DNA of 9,138 nt from Flammeovirgaceae bacterium UBA5867. GTDB lineage: Bacteria; Bacteroidota; Bacteroidia; Cytophagales; Cyclobacteriaceae. Shown in pieces: positions 1 through 5,535 of this stretch. The stretch spans positions 6,688 to 15,825 of the forward strand of contig DJFR01000236.1 in the NCBI GenBank assembly GCA_002432545.1. The letters are read 5' to 3'. The position numbers and the translations under genes are program-made. Below the pieces are notes generated by a model. It did not search any database, had not been told where the DNA came from, and saw nothing but the letters and a program-made list of their open reading frames with translations. Each line of letters opens with the position of its first letter. The stretch's first letter is position 1.

Positions 1-64
1 GTAATAGTTTAACTACACGAAGCTATTGCATGGTGAAGACGCGCAATTGTATAAACACGACATG

Positions 65-844
65 CTATGAAAGCTGAATAAAATTATCGGCACGATTGTG
101 AGCAGGAAGATTAAAATACTCACCGGGTGAAAGTCCGGCAAACATTTTGAACTCGCGGATAAAGTGCGACTGGTCAAAATATCCGGCTGCGTACGCTATA
201 TCTGTCAATGATCTTATTGTATCTGACTTTATGAATCGCAGTGAAGTATGAAAACGCATGAGCCGCGAAAATACTTTGGGTGACAAACCAACGAAGGCAC
301 CAAACTTTCTTTCCAACTGACGATTGGATATACCGGCATGCCGCGCCAGCTGATCAACCTCCACGTTACCATATTGCTTGATAACATGCAGTATACATTG
401 ATGAAATTTATCATTCATTCCGGTAGCACGTATACTTTTGTTGTACAGGTATTCTGAGAGTATATGTATACCTTGTGCATCCGTTACAGACTCCAATATC
501 TTTTCCTGCAAATCCCGGAATTCAGCTTTATGCAATTCATTGAACGGTATATGCTGATGTGTAAATTCACCGGAAGGAATTTTAAACAACAATGGCAATG
601 CATAGGGATACAGGTAGGCACCCATCATTTTAAAATTACCCGTCATCGAAAACGTTCTATGTTCAGTAGTCTGTCCGTTGATAGCACCGTATTGATTTTT
701 AAAGAAGAACACAAGTCCCGGAAAACCTTCTGCAAGCAACTTATATTGAACTGGAAATTCTGAAGCTCCGTTATATTCAAGTACCCAGAAAAACCTTACC
801 AGGTGCTGAAGTGCTGCGGGAGGCTTTATTTCCTGGTAGTGCAT
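65..844 (-). CDS. AraC-family transcriptional regulator with DUF6597-like N-terminus
   Basis: This 259-residue protein is a DNA-binding transcription factor. The C-terminal AraC/XylS domain is clear: a first helix-turn-helix at about residues 161-183 (QLARHAGISNRQLERKF) and a second at about 211-235 (DIAYAAGYFDQSHFIREF), followed by the typical GLSPGEYF ending. The N-terminal ~105 residues begin with a PPAALQHLVRFFWVLEY-like stretch, typical of the DUF6597 sensor/effector domain seen in Bacteroidota AraC proteins; the ligand is unknown. The start is an ATG and the length is normal. It is divergent from the reductase gene, with 78 bp between the two starts. Control of that gene, itself, or both is an inference from this arrangement. 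The family assignment is secure; the regulon is not visible. Confidence 0.93.
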   Translation of the reverse strand: MHYQEIKPPAALQHLVRFFWVLEYNGASEFPVQYKLLAEGFPGLVFFFKNQYGAINGQTTEHRTFSMTGNFKMMGAYLYPYALPLLFKIPSGEFTHQHIPFNELHKAEFRDLQEKILESVTDAQGIHILSEYLYNKSIRATGMNDKFHQCILHVIKQYGNVEVDQLARHAGISNRQLERKFGAFVGLSPKVFSRLMRFHTSLRFIKSDTIRSLTDIAYAAGYFDQSHFIREFKMFAGLSPGEYFNLPAHNRADNFIQLS

Positions 845-869
845 GATGCCGAATTTTAAGATTGAAAAA

Positions 870-898
870 TTTGAAGATTGCGGGTTAATTTATACTTG
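870..898 (+). promoter_or_regulatory. Candidate Bacteroidota-type promoter for the reductase gene
   Basis: TTTG at 870-873 is followed after 17 bp by TATACTTG at 891-898. The second element matches the Bacteroidota -7 consensus TAnnTTTG at all but one fixed position. The spacer is slightly short for the -33/-7 pair usually seen. It lies 24 bp before the GTG start, in the only gap that can hold promoters for both divergent genes. No convincing match was found on the minus strand for the AraC gene. Confidence 0.35.
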
Positions 899-922
899 AA
901 TTTAATTAATTGAAATCAGATA

Positions 923-1978
923 GTGAACACATCGTCAGCTTATAAAAGAATTGTTATACGTAATATTGTTGAGGAAGCTCAGAATGTAAAATCTTTTCAA
1001 CTCGAGTATGCGGATGGCTCTCCGCTAAAGTATGAACCCGGGCAGTTCATCACATTTATATTTCCTCGAAACGGCCAGGATGAAGGTGATCGAAGAAGTT
1101 ACTCGTTCTCTACAACGCCCGGGATAGACGCCACTCCTGCCATCACTATAAAACGAATTGAGAACGGAGAATACTCACGGTGGTTTATTGATAATGCCAA
1201 GCCCGGTAACACACTACTCACCATTGGCACTTCAGGACATTTTACGTTGCCCGAAAATCTGCAAGAGTATAAGAAGCTGATCTTTTTTGCTGCCGGCAGT
1301 GGTATTACGCCTATATATTCATTACTAAAACATGTGCTGGTAACCTATCCGCATCTCCCGGTGGTATTGATCTATAGCGGCAGGCAAGCAGATGACACTG
1401 TCTTTTACGAGGAGCTGACACAACTGCAAAAGCAATATAGCGATCAGCTTACCATTGAATATCTGTTCAGCACATCACGTAATCTTTCGCGGGCACGCCT
1501 TGGCAAATTATTATTAGAAGCATTATTGAAGCAGTATTCAGGCACAGACCATCGTAACACACTATTTTATTTGTGTGGTCCTTATGAATATATGCGTATG
1601 GCAACCATTGTTTTACAAACAGAAGGCGTACCTGCTGATAACATTCGCAAGGAGAATTTTGCTACGCGAAGACCTGTACAAAAAAATGAACCTCCCGACA
1701 AGAATAAACATGCGGTTGAGTTGCGACTGAATGGCAACGTATATAGTTTTGAAACGGAATTTCCAGAGACAATTCTTCAGCATGCAAAAAAACTAAATAT
1801 ACCTATACCCTATAGCTGCGAATCGGGACAATGCGGCACCTGTGCAGCTTCGTGCATAAAAGGAAAAGTATGGATGTGGAACAACGAAGTATTGGTAGAT
1901 AGCGAAGTAGAAAAAGGCAGAACACTTACCTGCACCGGCTATCCTGTAGGTGGCGATGTTATTCTCGAGATAAAATAA
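923..1978 (+). CDS. Ferredoxin-NAD(P)H reductase with fused C-terminal [2Fe-2S] ferredoxin domain (PaaE-like)
   Basis: This 351-residue soluble flavoprotein should move electrons from NAD(P)H through FAD to a [2Fe-2S] centre and on to an oxygenase, hydroxylase or desaturase partner. Three domains are visible. An FAD-binding barrel covers about 9-112, with the RxYS motif at 58-61. A nucleotide-binding domain covers about 118-245, with GSGITP at 125-130 and CGP at 218-220. A plant-type ferredoxin domain covers about 263-351, with ligands C299, C304, C307 and C337 (C-x4-C-x2-C-x29-C). The order is that of PaaE-type class IA reductases, not of free-standing ferredoxin reductases. The start is GTG at 923; an in-frame stop lies 12 bp upstream and no early ATG exists. 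No oxygenase partner lies in the window, so the acceptor is unknown. The divergent AraC gene is a possible regulator. Confidence 0.92.
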   Translation: MNTSSAYKRIVIRNIVEEAQNVKSFQLEYADGSPLKYEPGQFITFIFPRNGQDEGDRRSYSFSTTPGIDATPAITIKRIENGEYSRWFIDNAKPGNTLLTIGTSGHFTLPENLQEYKKLIFFAAGSGITPIYSLLKHVLVTYPHLPVVLIYSGRQADDTVFYEELTQLQKQYSDQLTIEYLFSTSRNLSRARLGKLLLEALLKQYSGTDHRNTLFYLCGPYEYMRMATIVLQTEGVPADNIRKENFATRRPVQKNEPPDKNKHAVELRLNGNVYSFETEFPETILQHAKKLNIPIPYSCESGQCGTCAASCIKGKVWMWNNEVLVDSEVEKGRTLTCTGYPVGGDVILEIK

Positions 1979-1981
1979 TTT

Positions 1982-2013
1982 ACGATAGGACGCTATATAT
2001 AGCGTCCTATCGT
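1982..2013. terminator. Perfect 32-bp palindrome, probable bidirectional terminator
   Basis: The arms ACGATAGGACGCTATA and their exact complement meet with no spacer at 1997/1998, so the hairpin can form in RNA from either strand. It starts 3 bp after the reductase stop and ends 10 bp before the stop of the convergent pseudouridine synthase gene, where a shared terminator is expected. The T-tract is weak on the plus side (TTTATC) and better on the minus side (AAATTATTTT). Confidence 0.8.
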
Positions 2014-2023
2014 TTATCAAAGA

Positions 2024-2743
2024 TCAGCTGTTGATCTCCAGTTGTTTTACCAATGCCTGCAAATCTTTTGGATAGGGAGCTTCTATTTTTTTTGTATCGC
2101 CTTTCATATCCGCAAAGGTGAGCGAGTATGCATGCAACGCCATACGCTTCATGATGGGCTGCTCTTCGGTTTGTTTCTTCAGATTAAAACCACGCTTTAC
2201 ACTGGAAAGAAAAAATGGTTTACCTCCATAGAGTTCATCACCAGTAATAGACGCTTTCAATGTTGAAAGGTGAATTCTGATCTGGTGCATTCTTCCGGTT
2301 ATCGGTCTGCATTCAACCAGCGTATGCAGTTTGTATGACTTGATTGAGGTAAAATATGTTTGTGCCTGTTTACCTTCACGCTTGCTGATCTTCACAACGC
2401 CATCATCCTGCTTCAGTATAGGCAGATCTACCAGTTCATCTTTAAAATTATGAATGCCGTCTGCTACTGCGTGATAGATCTTTGTTACCTCGCGTTTTTC
2501 AAATTGCAAGCTCATGTGGCGATACGCTTCCGGATTTTTAGCGATGGCCAGCACACCTGATGTATCTTTATCCAGTCGATGGCATACCTGTGCCGTAGCA
2601 ATGTAATCGCGGGCTAAACCCAGCAGGTTGATCTTCGCGTTACGGTCTTCGAGTGTAGCAACAAACGGAGGTTTATTGATAAGAATAAAATCCTCGTCTT
2701 CGAAGAGAATGAGTTCTTCTAAATTGATTTTGGCAGCCTTCAA
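2024..2743 (-). CDS. RluA-family RNA pseudouridine synthase, without S4 domain
   Basis: This 239-residue cytoplasmic enzyme isomerises uridine to pseudouridine in rRNA or tRNA. The RluA signature HRLDKDTSG is at 55-63, with D58 the expected catalytic aspartate. The later family motifs RMHQIRIHLS (151-160) and GDELYGG (168-174) are also present. There is no N-terminal S4 RNA-binding domain; the protein goes straight into the catalytic fold, so the target base cannot be named. The start codon is TTG: the nearest in-frame stop is just upstream, the first internal Met is at residue 77, and an AAGGA sits 6 bp before the TTG. The gene lies 18 bp downstream of the histidine kinase stop on the same strand and is probably co-transcribed with it. 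A functional link to the kinase is not implied. Confidence 0.93.
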   Translation of the reverse strand: MKAAKINLEELILFEDEDFILINKPPFVATLEDRNAKINLLGLARDYIATAQVCHRLDKDTSGVLAIAKNPEAYRHMSLQFEKREVTKIYHAVADGIHNFKDELVDLPILKQDDGVVKISKREGKQAQTYFTSIKSYKLHTLVECRPITGRMHQIRIHLSTLKASITGDELYGGKPFFLSSVKRGFNLKKQTEEQPIMKRMALHAYSLTFADMKGDTKKIEAPYPKDLQALVKQLEINS

Positions 2744-2749
2744 GATAAT

Positions 2750-2754
2750 TCCTT
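2750..2754 (-). promoter_or_regulatory. Ribosome binding site deciding a TTG start
   Basis: On the minus strand AAGGA stands 6 bp before the TTG at 2743-2741, inside the 18-bp gap after the kinase stop. It supports TTG as the real start of the pseudouridine synthase, which has no usable ATG. Recognisable Shine-Dalgarno sequences are otherwise scarce in this window. Confidence 0.6.
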
Positions 2755-2761
2755 TTTAGTT

Positions 2762-3820
2762 TTAGTCGGCCTGATGCTCGGCAGCGTCAGGCTTAACACG
2801 CGGCAATTTAAAACTAAAAGTAGAACCTTTACCGGGTTCGCTCTCTACTTCGGCTTTTGTGTTGTGTCCATCAAGGATATGTTTTACAATGGCAAGCCCC
2901 AAACCGGTACCACCTTTTTCACGACTTCTGCTTTTATCGACACGGTAAAAACGTTCAAAGATTCTTGTCTGATGCTCCGGGGGTATACCTTCACCAAAAT
3001 CGCGAACCTTCGTAATCACATTTTTTTTGTGGATCTCAAAACTCACCACTACATCTGAGCCATCGTTCGAGTGTTTGATGGCGTTACTGATCAGGTTTGT
3101 CATTACCTGACTGATGCGCTGCCAGTCGGCATATACCAGTGCTTTATGATGCGCTCCTTCCACCCGTAATTTTATATTCTGCTTCTCTCCCTTTTCTTCA
3201 AATTGTTCGAATACTTCTTCAGTAAGCTTGTGCATATCGATTGTTTCGAAATGCATTTTTATCTGCCCCGTTTCAATGTGCGAAAGTGTGAGTAAATCCT
3301 GCACGAGTATGTCCAGACCATCGAGACTTTTTGCCGCTTTCTTCAAAAATTTCGTCCGCACGGTTTTATCGTTCACAGCACCATCGAGCAGCGTATGTAC
3401 AAATCCCTGCGCGGCAAAAATAGGTGTCTTCAATTCATGCGATACATCAGCTATAAACTCTCTGCGGAATGCTTCCAGTTTTTTAAGTTCATCAATCTCT
3501 TTCTGCTTTAATTCAGCGAATGAGTATATATCTTCATTAATAGTTTTGAGCGGGTTGAGCGGAGCCGTTTTCTGTCTGTCAATTTTGGCAAGTTCTTTCT
3601 TTTTCAGCTTGCCCATGAGTTTGTATATTTTATTGATCTCGCGGAAGATGAGAAACTCCAGCACTGTAAAAATAAGCAGGTATGAAACCGAGAAACTGAT
3701 GGCGAAAGCAACTAACAGGGCACTGGCAGCAATACTCTTAAATAACGAAAGAAATAAAGACGTGATCAGGGCAATGCAGAATGCAAGTAGCAAGGCAAGA
3801 CCGCGGGAACTGTAAACCAT
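2762..3820 (-). CDS. PhoR-like sensor histidine kinase with two membrane helices and no periplasmic sensor domain
   Basis: This 352-residue inner-membrane kinase should autophosphorylate on His and pass the phosphate to a response regulator, most likely the OmpR/PhoB-type one encoded upstream. Two hydrophobic helices (about 7-25 and 31-57) are joined by a very short loop. A charged, probably coiled-coil linker follows (58-120). The H-box SHELKTP has the phospho-acceptor H128. The ATPase domain shows the N-box N242/N246, the G1 box DFGEGIP (274-280), the F-box ERFYRV (289-294) and the G2 box GTGLGL (304-309), so all catalytic motifs are intact. I see no HAMP or PAS domain, which makes it shorter than E. 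coli PhoR. The pseudouridine synthase follows after 18 bp. A 31-bp repeat ends 3 bp before the ATG. The signal sensed is unknown. Confidence 0.94.
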   Translation of the reverse strand: MVYSSRGLALLLAFCIALITSLFLSLFKSIAASALLVAFAISFSVSYLLIFTVLEFLIFREINKIYKLMGKLKKKELAKIDRQKTAPLNPLKTINEDIYSFAELKQKEIDELKKLEAFRREFIADVSHELKTPIFAAQGFVHTLLDGAVNDKTVRTKFLKKAAKSLDGLDILVQDLLTLSHIETGQIKMHFETIDMHKLTEEVFEQFEEKGEKQNIKLRVEGAHHKALVYADWQRISQVMTNLISNAIKHSNDGSDVVVSFEIHKKNVITKVRDFGEGIPPEHQTRIFERFYRVDKSRSREKGGTGLGLAIVKHILDGHNTKAEVESEPGKGSTFSFKLPRVKPDAAEHQAD

Positions 3821-3823
3821 GTT

Positions 3824-3854
3824 TCGTTATCCGTTAATCGTTAAAAGTTATCCG
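3824..3854 (+). repeat. 31-bp inverted repeat, left copy (heptad repeat GTTANNN x4)
   Basis: After a leading TC, the plus strand reads four heptads in phase from 3826 to 3853, each starting GTTA. The outer two are both GTTATCC; the inner two are GTTAATC and GTTAAAA. The copy at 4689-4719 is in the opposite orientation and matches at 27 of 31 positions without a gap. It lies 3 bp upstream of the histidine kinase ATG, so it also covers that gene's translation-initiation region. Related TCGTTATC words occur at 3909-3916 and 3938-3945. Confidence 0.85.
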
Positions 3855-3913
3855 TAGATAAATGCAGGTTGCAAGGTAAGCAAAGCCTTCGTTTCGTTTG
3901 TGTCTTCTTCGTT

Positions 3914-3930
3914 ATCTCTGTGCAAGAGAT
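3914..3930 (-). terminator. Weak hairpin after the cytochrome-like gene
   Basis: ATCTCT and AGAGAT form a 6-bp stem around a 5-base loop, 23 bp past the stop of the membrane-protein gene. No T-tract follows on the minus strand, so it is at best a weak terminator or a processing/stability hairpin. Read-through into the kinase gene remains possible. Confidence 0.25.
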
Positions 3931-3953
3931 TTTATAATCGTTATCAGTATATA

Positions 3954-4550
3954 TCATGCTATTATAAAAGCAGTCAGGATCAATGCTGTTATCACCATGC
4001 CTGTTACTATAATTCCTACTGACTGACGTGTTGCCTGCTGTTGATATGTTCCACCTGCATCCGTTATTTTCAATGCCAGCATCTTTTGGCGGTGTACACA
4101 GGCCAGGTGTATAAATACACAGAGAACGGAAAGCGAGTAATAAGGTATAAAAAACAGATCAGCCGGATGGTTCTTCACGCCCCACGCAGCAAAGTGAAAA
4201 TCAGTTTCTACGTTCCAGGAGTAACGCCCAAGCAGTACCGCGCGAATATGAAAGAGCAGGAAGAACGAAAGGTATAGCCCGCTGATAACCTGCAGAAGAT
4301 CGTATATATTCTTTCTGAATCCTTTTTGCCACACCAGCATTAACCCAACCACTACCTGTATAAGTGCGCATAACAACAAGATTACTTCCACCGGGGGAAA
4401 CCGGTAAACATGGCGGAATAAATTCATAACGCGTATGTGCGTATCGGGGCCACCCCAAGCGAAAAGATGATTGATAACATGAAAGAGAAAGAAAGTGGCC
4501 AGTACTATACCGGAGTATCGGTGAATTTTCTTCAGGCGTTCTATATTCAT
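3954..4550 (-). CDS. Five-helix cytochrome-b-like membrane protein (SdhC/FrdC-type fold)
   Basis: This 198-residue protein has five predicted membrane helices at about 12-31, 54-75, 83-106, 132-153 and 176-197. Length, helix count and in-helix histidines resemble the single-chain cytochrome b subunit of succinate dehydrogenase/fumarate reductase: H24/H28 in helix 1, H101 in helix 3, H148 in helix 4. The helix-2 histidine of two-haem members appears absent; the nearest is H47, before the helix. One bound haem, or a divergent non-respiratory relative such as the MCP1-like group, is therefore plausible. No flavoprotein or iron-sulfur subunit gene is adjacent, so it is not part of a visible Sdh/Frd operon. 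It lies between the response regulator (178 bp upstream) and the kinase (133 bp downstream), enclosed by 31-bp inverted repeats. A small GGTATA/TATACC hairpin sits upstream at 4653-4671. No clear promoter was identified. Exact function is unknown. Confidence 0.6.
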   Translation of the reverse strand: MNIERLKKIHRYSGIVLATFFLFHVINHLFAWGGPDTHIRVMNLFRHVYRFPPVEVILLLCALIQVVVGLMLVWQKGFRKNIYDLLQVISGLYLSFFLLFHIRAVLLGRYSWNVETDFHFAAWGVKNHPADLFFIPYYSLSVLCVFIHLACVHRQKMLALKITDAGGTYQQQATRQSVGIIVTGMVITALILTAFIIA

Positions 4551-4688
4551 ACGATGTTGCTTCCGAAAGCCAAATTACACGATCTGCCTTAATAGAATTA
4601 GCATGAATGAATAAAACTCAATTAAAAAATCCGATCCAGTCAATGAGCTACAGGTATAGCATAAATATACCGCACCTCCGAACACGTC

Positions 4689-4719
4689 CGGATAACTCGT
4701 AACAGTTAACGGATAACGA
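4689..4719 (-). repeat. 31-bp inverted repeat, right copy (heptad repeat GTTANNN x4)
   Basis: This is the inverted partner of the copy at 3824-3854. Read on the minus strand, after TC, the heptads are GTTATCC, GTTAACT, GTTACGA and GTTATCC. The four differences between the copies all fall in the last three bases of the two inner heptads; GTTA and both outer GTTATCC heptads are unchanged. A degenerate fifth unit (GATTGAC on the plus strand) may continue at 4718-4724. It begins 9 bp past the stop of the response regulator gene, upstream of the cytochrome-like gene. Confidence 0.85.
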
Positions 4720-4728
4720 TTGACGCCA

Positions 4729-5418
4729 TTAATTGAGACTGAATTTATAGCCTACGCCTTTCACCGTAGTAATAAAGTCATCACCAATCTTTTCGCGCAC
4801 TTTACGGATGTGAACATCTACCGTGCGGGCGAGTACATATACATCGGAGCCCCAGATATTCTGTAACAGGTCTTCGCGACTAAATACTTTATTTGGATTC
4901 TGTGCAAGGAAGTATAGCAACTCGAATTCTTTCTTCGGAAGGTTAATCTCCTTCTCGTTTACTTTTATAGTATAGCTGGTGCGGTCAATGGTAAGCTCAC
5001 CAATGGTAATAAGACTGGAAGGAGATGATTTTTTGGAGTCTCTTCTGAAAAGCGCACTGATGCGGCTCATCAACGCACGCGGCTTGATCGGCTTGGTGAT
5101 ATAGTCATCGGCCCCCACATCAAACGCTGCTACTTCTGAATATTCTTCCGAGCGAGCTGTAAGGAAAACAACAAATGTTTTTTGCAATTCAGGAATGTCG
5201 CGCAATAACCGGCAGGTTTCCACGCCATCCATTTTTGGCATCATGATATCGAGCAGTACCAAGTCTGGTACAAACTTTTTAGCAATGTCTACAGCCTTTG
5301 AGCCATCAGACGCAGTTTTCACATCGTATCCGCCTTTTTCGAGGTTGTACTTCAGAAGTTCCAAAATCGGTTCTTCATCGTCAACGACAAGCACTTTGTG
5401 CATTTGCTTGTTTCCCAT
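4729..5418 (-). CDS. OmpR/PhoB-family response regulator
   Basis: This 229-residue cytoplasmic transcription factor is activated by phosphorylation. The receiver domain (about 7-124) has the acidic pair D13/D14, phospho-acceptor D57 in LLDIMMPKMDG, switch T87 and K109 in TKP. The winged-helix DNA-binding domain (about 135-228) carries the family's recognition-helix region (ARTVDVHIRKVREKIG) and ends in the canonical TVKGVGYKF wing. All key residues are present. The ATG at 5418 is used here; M6 (ATG at 5403-5401) is an alternative start that keeps the whole receiver domain. The kinase on the same strand is the likely partner, although the cytochrome-like gene separates them. The promoter region contains a perfect TAnnTTTG box and a 21-bp-spaced direct repeat that may be an operator. 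The specific stimulus, for example phosphate, cannot be read from the sequence. Confidence 0.95.
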   Translation of the reverse strand: MGNKQMHKVLVVDDEEPILELLKYNLEKGGYDVKTASDGSKAVDIAKKFVPDLVLLDIMMPKMDGVETCRLLRDIPELQKTFVVFLTARSEEYSEVAAFDVGADDYITKPIKPRALMSRISALFRRDSKKSSPSSLITIGELTIDRTSYTIKVNEKEINLPKKEFELLYFLAQNPNKVFSREDLLQNIWGSDVYVLARTVDVHIRKVREKIGDDFITTVKGVGYKFSLN

Positions 5419-5435
5419 GGTTCAACTATTTGCTT

Positions 5436-5443
5436 CAAAAATA
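5436..5443 (-). promoter_or_regulatory. -7 promoter box of the response regulator gene
   Basis: On the minus strand TATTTTTG matches the Bacteroidota -7 consensus TAnnTTTG exactly. It ends 17 bp before the ATG, which implies a very short leader of about a dozen bases. The -33 region about 20 bp upstream is T-rich (TTTTTT) rather than a clean TTTG, which would suit a promoter helped by an activator. Confidence 0.5.
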
Positions 5444-5460
5444 TACATAAAAAAGCCCTT

Positions 5461-5501
5461 AAAAAACCGGGAAGTGTTTCTTAACAATTCCTTAAGCCCG
5501 G
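5461..5501 (-). terminator. Possible terminator after the PF10023 peptidase gene
   Basis: On the minus strand CCGGG (5501-5497) pairs with CCCGG (5471-5467), which is followed directly by TTTTTT. An inner stem TTAAG/CTTAA (5492-5496 with 5480-5484) closes a short loop, leaving an 8-base bulge on one side. The arrangement fits an imperfect intrinsic terminator 35 bp past the peptidase stop. It overlaps the direct repeats, so the base pairing may be incidental. Confidence 0.35.
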
Positions 5502-5511
5502 ATAACAATTC
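5482..5511. promoter_or_regulatory. Direct repeat with 21-bp period, candidate operator of the response regulator gene
   Basis: TAACAATTC occurs at 5482-5490 and again at 5503-5511, exactly 21 bp apart (about two helical turns). OmpR/PhoB-family regulators bind direct repeats on one DNA face, and the site is centred about 55-65 bp upstream of the -7 box, a usual activator position. The second copy includes the heptad GGATAAC (5500-5506), the complement of the GTTATCC found in both 31-bp repeats. Binding is an inference. Confidence 0.4.
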
Positions 5512-5535
5512 GGTAATAGAAAAAGGTTTCGCGGC

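Noticed and set aside
464..763. 99-codon plus-strand open frame inside the AraC gene
   Set aside because: Antisense shadow without recognisable features; the AraC protein is complete.
3228..3815. 195-codon open frame on the plus strand inside the kinase gene
   Set aside because: It lies wholly antisense to a kinase with all motifs intact, is Ser/Cys-rich, and shows no recognisable domain.
4653..4671. Hairpin GGTATA/TATACC as terminator of the response regulator gene
   Set aside because: The stem is only six mostly AT pairs with a 7-base loop and no T-tract; too weak to call.
3855..4688. Complete insertion sequence between the 31-bp repeats
   Set aside because: No transposase is encoded and the enclosed gene is a membrane protein; no clear target-site duplication was seen, so only a repeat-flanked module is claimed.
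3824..4719. CRISPR array from the GTTA repeats
   Set aside because: The units are 7-bp tandem heptads without spacers, in two separate inverted blocks.
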